Shown here piece by piece: positions 23,766-31,286 of a stretch of 36,542 bases of DNA. The notes beneath the pieces were generated by a model. It was not told the origin of the DNA. It did not search any database and was given only the letters and a program-made list of their open reading frames with translations. The number at the start of each line of letters is the position of its first letter. The stretch's first letter is position 1. Location: assembly GCA_964534515.1 (NCBI GenBank), contig CAZHPW010000008.1, positions 1 through 36,542 on the forward strand. Reading direction: 5' to 3'. The DNA is from UBA6115 sp964534515 (GTDB taxonomy: Bacteria; Bacillota; Clostridia; Christensenellales; Aristaeellaceae). Made by a program: the position numbers and the translations under genes.

Positions 23766-24899
23766 TTACGGATCAACCTGGGTCAGGTACTGCTTGATGC
23801 CCTGGTCGTTGAAGGTCAGCACGAAGGCGGACTTGATGGGGTCGTTGTGGTCATCAAAGGTGATTTTGCCGGAAACGGCTTCCAGGTTGGTCGCCTTGAT
23901 GGCTTCAACGATGGCTTCCTTTTCAGTGCTGCCGGCGTTCTCAATGGCGGTCAGGAGCACCAGGGCCGCGTCATAGCCGGTGGCGGAGAAGGAGATGGTG
24001 GGCAGCTTGCCGTATTCCGCTTCAAAGGCGGAGACAAAGCCCTTGGCCAGCTCGCTGTCAGCGTCGGTGGAGAAGTGGTCGGTGTAAACCAGTTTGGTCA
24101 GGAGGCTCTTGTCAGCCACGTAGTCCACGATGTCGGCAATGCCGTCCGCGCCGTAAAAGTTGACGTCCAGCCCGATTTCGTTGGCCTGGGTCAAAATCAT
24201 CGCGGCGTCAGCGCCGTAGTAGGGCAGGAAGACGGCCTCGGGGGCGGCGGAAGCGATGGTGGTCAGCTGGGTTTTGTAGTCCTTGTCGCCGTAGGCGGCG
24301 GACTCGGCGGCCACGATTTCAACGCCCAGTTCTTCGCTGCGGGCTTTGAAGGAATCAAAGAGGCCCTTGGAATACTCAGTCGCGTTGTCATACAGGACGG
24401 CGGCTTTCTTGATGCCCAGGTCGGACATGTATTTGGCGATGGCATTGCCCTGGAAGGGATCCAGGAAGCAGGTGCGGAACACGTTGGGGCGGTCGGTGGT
24501 CACTTCATAGGCGGTGGAAGAGGGGGTAATCTGCGGGATGCCGTCATCCGCGGAGACCTCAGCCAGGGCCTTGGACTCGCCGGACAGCACGGCGCCGACG
24601 ATGCCGACGATGCCTTCTTCAACCAGCTTGTTGTAGGCGTTAATCGCGTTGGGGGCAGTGCCCTGGGTGTCTTCCCAGAGGACTTCAACCTGACGGCCCA
24701 AAACGCCGCCCTTTTCATTCACCTGCTTGACATACAGGTCAACGCCTTCCTTCACGGCAAGGCCATACAGGGCATAGTCACCGGACAAGACGCCGATACC
24801 GGCAATCTTCAGGGTTTCCTGCTCAGCGACAACGGGCGCGAACGCGGACAGGACCAGCACAAAGGCTAGCAAGAATGACACGAGAGTGCGTTTTTTCAT
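23766..24899 (-). CDS. livJ: Branched-chain amino-acid-type ABC transporter substrate-binding protein
   Basis: Extracytoplasmic Leu/Ile/Val-type binding protein (Peripla_BP_6 family), 377 residues. It opens with a signal peptide (KKR, hydrophobic 6-21, likely cleavage at VVA-EQ near 25). The mature part begins LKIAGIGVLSGDYALYGLAVKEG and shows NEKGGVLGRQVEVL and the VLSGESKALAEV ligand loop. No cysteine lies near the cleavage site, so there is no lipobox, which is unusual for a Gram-positive binding protein. AAAGGAGG lies before the ATG at 24899. First gene of livJ-livH-livMG-livF. Exact ligand unknown. Confidence 0.92.
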   Translation of the reverse strand: MKKRTLVSFLLAFVLVLSAFAPVVAEQETLKIAGIGVLSGDYALYGLAVKEGVDLYVKQVNEKGGVLGRQVEVLWEDTQGTAPNAINAYNKLVEEGIVGIVGAVLSGESKALAEVSADDGIPQITPSSTAYEVTTDRPNVFRTCFLDPFQGNAIAKYMSDLGIKKAAVLYDNATEYSKGLFDSFKARSEELGVEIVAAESAAYGDKDYKTQLTTIASAAPEAVFLPYYGADAAMILTQANEIGLDVNFYGADGIADIVDYVADKSLLTKLVYTDHFSTDADSELAKGFVSAFEAEYGKLPTISFSATGYDAALVLLTAIENAGSTEKEAIVEAIKATNLEAVSGKITFDDHNDPIKSAFVLTFNDQGIKQYLTQVDP

Positions 24900-24946
24900 A
24901 GGGAAAACCTCCTTTTGTGTACGCGCCGCGCGCGAATATGCGAACA

Positions 24947-24975
24947 ATATTACATTTCAATGTGAAAATATACAA
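24947..24975 (-). promoter_or_regulatory. Promoter of the liv operon
   Basis: On the minus strand TTGTAT (24970-24975) and TAATAT (24947-24952) have a 17-bp spacer. The leader is about 40 nt. The 200-bp divergent region shows no obvious CodY-type box. Confidence 0.6.
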
Positions 24976-25041
24976 GACGACGGATGTATTTCTCTTGTAT
25001 TTGATGGGACAAACACCTGAATGGTTCGGGGCTTGCGCGTG

Positions 25042-25070
25042 TTGCATTTTATCCGGTCTTCTCTTACACT
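25042..25070 (+). promoter_or_regulatory. Promoter of the pseudouridine synthase gene
   Basis: TTGCAT (25042-25047) and TACACT (25065-25070) with a 17-bp spacer, 30 bp upstream of the TTG start at 25100. Confidence 0.55.
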
Positions 25071-25099
25071 GGGTTCTGTTCATTAAAAGGAGGTTTGCC

Positions 25100-25942
25100 T
25101 TGTTCAAACACAGCCTGACCGCGGGGGAGGACGGCCTCCTGATGAATATCCTGTCAAGGGAACTGCCCCTTTTGTCTGCCCGTGCGGTGCGCGACGCCCT
25201 AAAGAAGAAGGACATCAAGGTCAACGGGGTCAGGGCTAGCGAGAATGTGGCCGTCCTTCAGGGTGATCAGATTGACCTGTTTACCCCGGTCGCGATGCGG
25301 GAAATTCCGGTTCTGTTTGAGGATGAGGACTGCCTGATTGTCAATAAGCCTTCGGGCTTGAACACGGACAACAACCTGCGGAGCTCTTTTTCCCTGCTGT
25401 CCTGGGCCAAGGCCCGCGCGGGGGAAGATGAGCGCATGGCCCTGGTGCACCGGTTGGATAACCAGACGGGCGGGCTGGTGGTGCTGGCCAAAAACCCGAT
25501 GGCTGAGGAAGCGCTCAAAGACTTGTTCAAGGGCCGCCAGCTGCTCAAGCAATATGAGTGCCTGGTGATGGGCGAGATGCCAAAGAAAACCGCGGTGGAA
25601 GAAGCCTACCTCATCAAGGACAACGAAAAAGGCCGGGTGCGCGTTTATGCGGATGAAGTGCCTCAAAGTCGGGAGATTGTCACCGAATACACCGTCTTAA
25701 AGCCCGGCGCGGTCAGCCGCCTGAGTGTAACCCTGCACACGGGCAGAACCCACCAGATTCGCGCCCACCTGGCTTTTCTGGGTCATCCGGTCTTGGGGGA
25801 TGAGGTCTATGGCCAGCGGGATTTTAACCGCAAGTACAAGGCGGGGGAATTAAAACTCTGCGCCACCACCCTGGCCTTTTATAAGGATTGCCCGGTTCCC
25901 GGCTTAAGGGGCAAGCGCTTTACAGTAGAACCATTATTTTAG
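25100..25942 (+). CDS. RluA-family RNA pseudouridine synthase
   Basis: Isomerises uridines to pseudouridine in rRNA or tRNA. An N-terminal S4-like RNA-binding part (about 10-60, LLSARAVRDALKKKDIKVNG) precedes the catalytic domain. The active-site motif is VHRLDNQTGGLVVLAKN (Asp120), a variant of the usual HRLDxxTSG. Downstream are LHTGRTHQIRAHLAFLGHPVLGD and YGQRDFNRK. The TTG start at 25100 is supported by AAAAGGAGG 6 bp upstream; the open frame extends further upstream through the promoter but has no ribosome site. This gives 280 residues. Eleven bp separate it from the HAD phosphatase gene. RluA-family specificity (RluC, RluD or YlyB-like) cannot be told from sequence. Confidence 0.9.
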   Translation: MFKHSLTAGEDGLLMNILSRELPLLSARAVRDALKKKDIKVNGVRASENVAVLQGDQIDLFTPVAMREIPVLFEDEDCLIVNKPSGLNTDNNLRSSFSLLSWAKARAGEDERMALVHRLDNQTGGLVVLAKNPMAEEALKDLFKGRQLLKQYECLVMGEMPKKTAVEEAYLIKDNEKGRVRVYADEVPQSREIVTEYTVLKPGAVSRLSVTLHTGRTHQIRAHLAFLGHPVLGDEVYGQRDFNRKYKAGELKLCATTLAFYKDCPVPGLRGKRFTVEPLF

Positions 25943-25953
25943 GAGAGAGATCA

Positions 25954-26796
25954 ATGAAGAACCACCCGGACATCCGTTTGATTGCCGCTGACATGGACGG
26001 CACCTTGCTCAACAGCGAAGGCAAGATTTCGGATTACACCCTCAAAATGATTAAAAAGGCCCAGGACAACGGCATCGTTTTCGCCATCTGCACCGGCCGT
26101 TTCCCTGAGAACGCGGCGCAAATCGCCCTGATGTACGGGCTTGATTGCCCGGTTATCAGCTTAAACGGCGCTGTAGTGGAATTGACCCCCAACGGCGAGC
26201 GCATCCATGAGGTCTTCCTCAAGAAGGAGACCGCGAAAACAGTCTTTGATTGTTTGGAGGGGATGAATGAAGGCTATTTCATCTTCGGGAAGGGCACGGT
26301 CAACACCAGGCGCGACTCGCCCCGGCATATTTCTGAGGAAGACCCGACCCTGCTCTTGGAACTCAAAAAGCGCGTCAAATATGATTATGGCTATGAAGCC
26401 TGCAAGGCCGCGCTGGAGCAGCCCCAGTTTAAGTACTTTGTATACTTCAGCAAGGACGGCCACACCCCCAAGGAGGTCTATGAGGCTTTAAACAGCCTGC
26501 CGGGCGTTGACATCACCGCCTCCTCTGACCGCAACCTGGAGGTCATGCCGCCGGAAGCCAACAAAGGCTTGGGCCTGGCTGTCCTGGCCAAGGCGCTCAA
26601 CATCGATATGGCGCACACCATGGCCTTGGGCGACCAGCTCAACGACCTGCCCATGATACAGGAAGCCGGGCTGGGCGTCGCGATGGAAAACGCGACGGAG
26701 GAGGTCAAGGCGCACGCAGACGCGGTGACCGACCACCATGACCGGGACGGCGTGGGCAAGGCCATTGCCCGGTACTGCTTCCCGGACGAGGCGTAA
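25954..26796 (+). CDS. Cof-type HAD hydrolase (phosphatase)
   Basis: 280-residue cytosolic HAD phosphatase of subfamily IIB. Motif I is AADMDGTLLNS (nucleophile Asp13, acid/base Asp15), motif II is ICTGR, a lysine in the cap/core boundary serves as motif III, and motif IV is ALGDQLNDLPMIQEAG. A C2-type cap lies between about 85 and 195. Members dephosphorylate sugar phosphates, FMN or PLP; the substrate here is unknown. AGGAGAG lies before the ATG, and an upstream in-frame ATG inside the pseudouridine synthase gene is unlikely. Second gene of a two-gene operon ending at a bidirectional terminator. Confidence 0.9.
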   Translation: MKNHPDIRLIAADMDGTLLNSEGKISDYTLKMIKKAQDNGIVFAICTGRFPENAAQIALMYGLDCPVISLNGAVVELTPNGERIHEVFLKKETAKTVFDCLEGMNEGYFIFGKGTVNTRRDSPRHISEEDPTLLLELKKRVKYDYGYEACKAALEQPQFKYFVYFSKDGHTPKEVYEALNSLPGVDITASSDRNLEVMPPEANKGLGLAVLAKALNIDMAHTMALGDQLNDLPMIQEAGLGVAMENATEEVKAHADAVTDHHDRDGVGKAIARYCFPDEA

Positions 26797-26816
26797 ACAA
26801 GACTTGTTGATACACA

Positions 26817-26842
26817 AAAGGCGCGGAGGTTTCCGCGCCTTT
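26817..26842. terminator. Bidirectional terminator between HAD and YigZ genes
   Basis: AAAGGCGCGG (26817-26826) and CCGCGCCTTT (26833-26842) form a perfect 10-bp stem with a 6-nt loop and A/T ends on both sides. It overlaps the first two bases of the YigZ stop codon on the minus strand. Confidence 0.85.
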
Positions 26843-27518
26843 AATCTTCTTCCTCATCCGGGTTTTCATCCTCCAGGAAGTCCGCCTCCCATTGATAATA
26901 AAAGGGGTCGGACACCAGGATGTCGGCGGTCCCGTCTGTGATGGTCACCAGTTTTTCTTGTACCTCATTTAAGTCTTTTTCCCGCACATGGAAGTCCAGC
27001 AGCACCTTGTCGGAAAAGTCTTTTTCAATTTCACAGATGGGCAGGCTCTGCAGCAAGTGGTTCACCCTGTCCCAGTACACGTACTCAATCAAGGCCGTCA
27101 ACTGGACGCTGGGTTCGGTGATGACAATCTTGGCCGCCTTAACCGCCTGCGCGGCGGAGCCGGAGTAGGCGCGGGTCAGGCCGCCGGCGCCCAATAGAAC
27201 GCCGCCAAAGTATCGCGTGACCACGGCCACGCAGTTGACCAAGTTGTTGCGCATCAGCACGTCCAAAATGGGCTTGCCCGCCGTGCCCTGGGGCTCCCCG
27301 TCATCCTGGTAGCGCATGAGGCCGGCATTGCTGCCGATGATGTAGGCAAAGCAGTTGTGCGTGGCCGTCTTGTGCTTGTCTTTGATGGATTTGATAAAGC
27401 CCAGGGCTTCTTCCTCGCTTGTGACGGGGGAAGCCTGGGCGATAAAGCGGCTTTTTTTGATGATGGATTCGGCTGCCGCGGCCTCTTTCAGGGTATAAAA
27501 ACTGCCCCGGACGCTCAT
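26841..27518 (-). CDS. yigZ: YigZ / IMPACT-family protein
   Basis: 225 residues. The N-terminal UPF0029/IMPACT domain has the strongly conserved block KHKTATHNCFAYIIG, RYQDDGEPQGTAGKPIL and VVTRYFGGVLLGAGGLTRAY. A C-terminal ferredoxin-like domain (DUF1949 type) follows, with an acidic tail (EDENPDEEED). Eukaryotic IMPACT regulates GCN2; the bacterial function is not settled, although ribosome or translation links have been suggested. The ATG overlaps the tyrS stop (ATGA, 27515-27518), so the two are co-translated, which fits a translation-related role. Confidence 0.92.
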   Translation of the reverse strand: MSVRGSFYTLKEAAAAESIIKKSRFIAQASPVTSEEEALGFIKSIKDKHKTATHNCFAYIIGSNAGLMRYQDDGEPQGTAGKPILDVLMRNNLVNCVAVVTRYFGGVLLGAGGLTRAYSGSAAQAVKAAKIVITEPSVQLTALIEYVYWDRVNHLLQSLPICEIEKDFSDKVLLDFHVREKDLNEVQEKLVTITDGTADILVSDPFYYQWEADFLEDENPDEEED

Positions 27519-28741
27519 TTTTTAAGGATGACGCGGCAGTAGTTCTTCTTGCCGCGGCGAAGCATCAAGCCCTCGGTGGGGAAGTCGTCCTCGGTCAATT
27601 TCATGTCGGTGTCGGTGGCCTTCTCTTCGCCCACCAGCACAGCGCCCTGGGCGACCATGGTGCGCGCCTGGCTGCGGCTCTGGCAAAGGCCTGAAAGGAA
27701 GAGCAGGGTGGTGAGCCTGTTGTCCTCGTTCATTTCGGCAAGCGTCCACTCAAAGGTGGGCACGTCCTCCATCATATTGCCGCCGGAGAAGAGGGCCGCG
27801 GAGGCCTGCTGCGCTTTTTGCGCCTCTTCCTCGCCGTGCACCATCTTGGTGGTCTCAAAGGCCAGGGTGGCCTTGGCTTCGTTGATGGCGCTGCCCTCAA
27901 GGCGGCTTAGGCGGCGCACCTCGTCCATGGGCAGGAAGGTGAGCATGGCCAGGCTCTTCTCCACATCGCTGTCGGCGATGTTGCGCCAATACTGATAAAA
28001 CTCATAGGGGGAGCAGAGGTCGCGGTCCAGCCAGAGCGCGCCGTTGACGGTCTTGCCCATCTTCTGGCCTTCGGAGTTCATCAAAAGGTTAAAGGTGCAG
28101 GCGAAGGCCGCCTCGCGCTCCTTGCGCCTGATGAGGTCGGCGCCGGCCAAGATATTGCTCCACTGGTCATCCCCGCCCATCTGCAGCCTGCAGCCGTGGC
28201 GGCGGTAGAGCTCCAGGAAGTCATAGGCCTGCATAATCATGTAGTTGAATTCCAGGAAGGTCAGCCCCTTTTCCATGCGCAGGCGGTAGGCCTCGGCCGT
28301 CAGCATGCGGTTAACGGAGAACAGGGGGCCGATTTCGCGCAGGAAGGGCAGGTACTGAAGGGGCACCAGCCAATCGGCGTTGTTGACGCACAGGGCTTTG
28401 CCGTCCTCAAAACTGATGAAGCGGGACAGCTGCTCCTGGATTTTGGCGGCGTTTTTGGCGATGGTCTCAAGGGAGAGCATCTTGCGTAATTCCGTTTTGC
28501 CGGAAGGGTCAGCCACCTGCACGGTGCCGCCGCCGACCAAGGCAATGGGCTTGTGACCGGCCTGCTGCATGTGGCGCATGCCGATGACCGGGATGAAGTG
28601 CCCAAAATGCAGGCTGTCCGCAGTCGGGTCAAAGCCAACGTAAAAGGTGGTGGGTTCGCGTTCCAGCTGCTTGTACAATTCATCCTCATAGGTGATTTGA
28701 GCGATTAAGCCGCGTTCCTTGAGGGTATCCAGAATGTGCAT
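27515..28741 (-). CDS. tyrS: Tyrosyl-tRNA synthetase
   Basis: Charges tRNA-Tyr. 408 residues. The Rossmann domain has the HIGH-equivalent HFGH (45-48), the GGGTVQVADPSGKTELRKML segment, YMIMQAYDFLELY and QMGGDDQWSN for tyrosine recognition, and the KMSKS-equivalent KMGKT. A C-terminal S4 domain (SRSQARTMVAQGAVLVG) binds tRNA. It belongs to the TyrRS form with GGGT-type and KMGKT motifs common in Clostridia. The start at 28741 is set by GGAGG 8 bp upstream; an earlier in-frame ATG at 28759 has none. The leader is too short for a T-box. Confidence 0.95.
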   Translation of the reverse strand: MHILDTLKERGLIAQITYEDELYKQLEREPTTFYVGFDPTADSLHFGHFIPVIGMRHMQQAGHKPIALVGGGTVQVADPSGKTELRKMLSLETIAKNAAKIQEQLSRFISFEDGKALCVNNADWLVPLQYLPFLREIGPLFSVNRMLTAEAYRLRMEKGLTFLEFNYMIMQAYDFLELYRRHGCRLQMGGDDQWSNILAGADLIRRKEREAAFACTFNLLMNSEGQKMGKTVNGALWLDRDLCSPYEFYQYWRNIADSDVEKSLAMLTFLPMDEVRRLSRLEGSAINEAKATLAFETTKMVHGEEEAQKAQQASAALFSGGNMMEDVPTFEWTLAEMNEDNRLTTLLFLSGLCQSRSQARTMVAQGAVLVGEEKATDTDMKLTEDDFPTEGLMLRRGKKNYCRVILKK

Positions 28742-28779
28742 GACAAGCCTCCGTTCCATTTTGCAAAGTGTGATGCATG

Positions 28780-28809
28780 ATTATAGGGCCCGGGGGAAGA
28801 CGATGTCAA
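28780..28809 (-). promoter_or_regulatory. Promoter of tyrS-yigZ
   Basis: On the minus strand perfect TTGACA (28804-28809) and TATAAT (28780-28785) with an 18-bp spacer. The transcript start would be about 33 nt before the ATG, so no T-box leader is possible from this promoter. Confidence 0.85.
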
Positions 28810-28851
28810 GAAAACCGGCCGACAAAACTTATTCTTTTTGCTTGTTTCCGC

Positions 28852-28880
28852 TTGCGAAGCGGCGCTATTAATGGTATTAT
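28852..28880 (+). promoter_or_regulatory. Promoter of the rimP-truB operon
   Basis: TTGCGA (28852-28857) and TATTAT (28875-28880) with a 17-bp spacer. It leaves a leader of about 130 nt before rimP. The leader holds a weak GCAT/AGCG...CGCT/ATGC stem near 28945-28980 around a T-rich loop; I cannot assign it to a known leader class. Confidence 0.6.
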
Positions 28881-29019
28881 CATGGGGTACTTGCATTACA
28901 AGTAGGAAAGAAGGGCTTAACGAAGAAGTGGGATGTTGCGCAAAGCATGAAGCGAGGCTTTTTTGTTTTCGCTAAATGCAGTACGCGACGGCTCATTTTT
29001 TATTTTTTAAGGGGATAAG

Positions 29020-29517
29020 ATGGCAAAGAAAATCCGCCCGATAGAGTGGGCAAACGGCGTCAGCGAGAAGCTGGCTCAAGAACTGGGCTTTGAGCACCTG
29101 GAGACCGCGTTTGAAAAGGAACCCGCCGGGGTCTACCTGAGGGTCTTCCTGGACAAGCCCGAGGGCATCACCCTCAATGACTGTGAGCGCTTTCACCGCG
29201 CCTTGCAGCCCATGGTTGAAGAAATCGAGTACGATTTTCTGGAGGTGTGCTCAGCGGGCCTGGACAGGCCGATCAAAAACGCCAAGGACGCCAAAAAGGC
29301 GATGGGGCAGGAGGTTGAGGTCAAACTCTTCAAGCCCAGGGACGGCAAGAAGGAGTTTACCGGCTTGCTCACGGGCTGTGAGGAGGACAAACTGACCCTC
29401 AAAACAGCGCAGGGGGACATCGAGTTTACCTTCAAGGAAATCGCCCTGGCCCGCCGCACCATTGATTTAAGTATTTTGGATGAAGACAATCCCAAGACGG
29501 AGGAGGAAGAAGCATGA
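29020..29517 (+). CDS. rimP: Ribosome maturation factor RimP
   Basis: Assists 30S subunit assembly. 165 residues. The N-terminal domain contains GVYLRVFLDKPEGITLNDCERFHRAL and the hallmark SAGLDRPIKNAKDAKK (family: SPGxxRPL); a C-terminal Sm-like domain follows (EVEVKLF...EEDKLTLKTAQGDIEFTFKEIALARR). Alanine in SAGLDRP is a small deviation. AAGGGGATAAG lies before the ATG. First gene of the conserved translation operon, with a 4-bp overlap with nusA. Confidence 0.94.
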   Translation: MAKKIRPIEWANGVSEKLAQELGFEHLETAFEKEPAGVYLRVFLDKPEGITLNDCERFHRALQPMVEEIEYDFLEVCSAGLDRPIKNAKDAKKAMGQEVEVKLFKPRDGKKEFTGLLTGCEEDKLTLKTAQGDIEFTFKEIALARRTIDLSILDEDNPKTEEEEA

Positions 29518-30674
29518 ACGCTCCCAAGGCAGACCTGATGGAAGCCATCTCGCTGTTGGCGAGAGAAAAGGACATCAACGAAGAGGTGCTGGTGGACACC
29601 ATTGAGGAGGCCCTAAAGGCCGCCTACCGCCGCAACAACCGCCAGCAGGGCACGGCGATTGCCAACCTGGCCGTGCGCCTAAGCCGCAAGGAAGGCGCCC
29701 AGGTCTTCCTCCGCAAAACCGTCGCAGACGTGGTGGAAGAGCCCGAAATGCAGATTTCCCTTGAGGAAGCGCTGGCCATGAACCCCAATTACCATGTGGG
29801 GGACATCGTTGAAATCAACGTGACGCCGGACAATTTCGGCCGCGTCGCCGCGCAGACCGCCAAGCAGATGTTGGTCCAGAAAATCCGCGAATCCGAGCGC
29901 GGCAAGATTTATGACGAGTACATCGAGAAGGAAAACGAAATCCTGACCGGTATCGTCCAGCGCGTGGAGCCCAAGGCCGCCTACCTGGAACTGGGCCGCA
30001 CCGAAGGCATCATGGAGACCAGCGAGTTCATCCCGGGCGAAAGCTACCGCGACGGCGACCACGTGAAGGTCTACGTCCTCAAGGTTCGCCGCTCCGGCAA
30101 TGAGTTCCAGCGCAACCCCCAGGTGTACGTGTCCCGCATTCATCCGGGCCTGGTCAAGCGCCTGTTTGAAATGGAAGTGCCCGAAATCGCGACCGGCGTG
30201 GTGCAGATTCGCTCCATCTCCCGTGAGGCCGGCAGCCGCACCAAGATTGCCGTCTTCTCCATGGACCCGATGATTGACCCGGTCGGCGCCTGCGTCGGCC
30301 CCCGCGGTTCTCGCGTTGAGAAGGTGGTCAATGAGCTGCGCAACGAAAAAATTGACATCATCAAGTGGTCACCCGACCCGGCTGAATTTGTGGCCAACGC
30401 CCTCAACCCCGCCCACGTGGTCAGCGTGTTCATTTCCGAGGAAGAGAAAATCTGCCGCGTCATCGTGCCCGACCTGCAGCTGTCCCTGGCCATCGGCAAA
30501 GAGGGGCAAAACGCCCGACTGGCCGCCAAACTGACCGGCTGGAAGATTGACATCAAATCCCAGAGCCAGTTTGACGAATTGGTCGCACAGCAAAACTACA
30601 TGGACACCGCCGTGCTTGACGAGGCGATGATGGACGAGGGCTATGAAGAGATGCCCTACGACATCAACGGCTAA
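29514..30674 (+). CDS. nusA: Transcription termination/antitermination factor NusA
   Basis: Binds RNA polymerase and nascent RNA and modulates pausing, termination and antitermination. 386 residues: N-terminal polymerase-binding domain (about 1-130), S1 domain (about 133-200, TGIVQRVEPKAAYLELGRTEGI), then two KH domains (about 205-350, with VGACVGPRGSRVEKV and LAIGKEGQNARLAAKLTGWKID). The C-terminal acidic repeats of E. coli NusA are absent, as is normal in Bacillota. The ATGA overlap with rimP indicates translational coupling. Confidence 0.96.
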   Translation: MNAPKADLMEAISLLAREKDINEEVLVDTIEEALKAAYRRNNRQQGTAIANLAVRLSRKEGAQVFLRKTVADVVEEPEMQISLEEALAMNPNYHVGDIVEINVTPDNFGRVAAQTAKQMLVQKIRESERGKIYDEYIEKENEILTGIVQRVEPKAAYLELGRTEGIMETSEFIPGESYRDGDHVKVYVLKVRRSGNEFQRNPQVYVSRIHPGLVKRLFEMEVPEIATGVVQIRSISREAGSRTKIAVFSMDPMIDPVGACVGPRGSRVEKVVNELRNEKIDIIKWSPDPAEFVANALNPAHVVSVFISEEEKICRVIVPDLQLSLAIGKEGQNARLAAKLTGWKIDIKSQSQFDELVAQQNYMDTAVLDEAMMDEGYEEMPYDING

Positions 30675-30686
30675 GGAGTCAGGGGA

Positions 30687-30974
30687 ATGGCGAAGAAAAT
30701 CCCGATGCGCATGTGCGTGGGATGCAGGGAGATGAAACCCAAGAAAGACCTGCTGCGGGTGGTGCGCACGCCGGAGGACGAAATCCTCATTGATTTCACC
30801 GGCAAAAAGTCCGGCCGCGGCGCCTATGTGTGCCCGGAGGAGACCTGCCTGCAAAGGGCGGTCAAGCAGCGGCAGTTGGAGCGCGCCCTGGAGCGCAGCA
30901 TCTCAAGCGAGGTCACCTTACAGTTGAGCCGGCAAATCGCCTTCTCAAAACCCAAGCAGGCCGAGCATGAGTAA
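30687..30974 (+). CDS. rnpM: RnpM (YlxR, DUF448) RNA-binding protein
   Basis: 95-residue basic protein. The YlxR signature is clear: MRMCVGCREMKPKKDLLRVVR, then GRGAYVCPEETCLQRAVKQRQLERAL. B. subtilis YlxR has been reported to bind RNase P RNA and modulate its activity (RnpM); transfer of that role here is inference. Eleven bp after nusA, in the standard nusA-ylxR-ylxQ-infB order. Overlaps the next gene by 8 bp. Confidence 0.92.
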   Translation: MAKKIPMRMCVGCREMKPKKDLLRVVRTPEDEILIDFTGKKSGRGAYVCPEETCLQRAVKQRQLERALERSISSEVTLQLSRQIAFSKPKQAEHE

Positions 30975-31266
30975 AGCGCTGCAGGGCATGCTGGGCCTGG
31001 CTTTCCGCGCGGGGCAATTGGTGCCCGGGGCAGAGATGAGCTTAAAGCTCATCAAGGACGGCAAGGCCGGATTGGCCCTTTTGGAACCCGAGGCAAGCGA
31101 AAATACCCGCAAAAAAGTGCGTGATGCTTGCAATCACTACCAAGTACAGGTTATCCTGTTAGATGCGGGCATGTTGGGACTTGCCTGCGGCCGGCCGGGA
31201 ATGGCCGTTGGAGCCGTGAAACCGGGCAATTTCGCCCAGATGATACTTAAAGAAACCAAGCAATGA
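30967..31266 (+). CDS. ylxQ: L7Ae-family ribosomal/RNA-binding protein YlxQ
   Basis: 99 residues of the L7Ae/L30e/S12e/Gadd45 fold, which binds kink-turn RNA in its family. The opening LQGMLGLAFRAGQLVPGAEMSLKLIKDGKAGLALLEPEAS and the KKVRDACNHYQVQVI segment are typical. It starts inside the end of rnpM (8-bp overlap) and lies 20 bp before infB, its usual place in Bacillota. The native RNA target is unknown. Confidence 0.9.
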   Translation: MSKALQGMLGLAFRAGQLVPGAEMSLKLIKDGKAGLALLEPEASENTRKKVRDACNHYQVQVILLDAGMLGLACGRPGMAVGAVKPGNFAQMILKETKQ

Positions 31267-31286
31267 TTTTGGAGGACAAAGGCTGA

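Noticed and set aside
23724..24869. 381-codon plus-strand frame opposite the livJ gene
   Set aside because: Gly/Val-rich shadow of the binding-protein gene; the minus-strand gene has a signal peptide, ribosome site and promoter.
25000..25099. Longer pseudouridine synthase with a hydrophobic N terminus
   Set aside because: The upstream frame crosses the promoter and lacks a ribosome site, while AAAAGGAGG correctly precedes the TTG at 25100.
28742..28809. T-box leader before tyrS
   Set aside because: The minus-strand promoter leaves a ~33-nt leader, and no T-box core sequence is visible.
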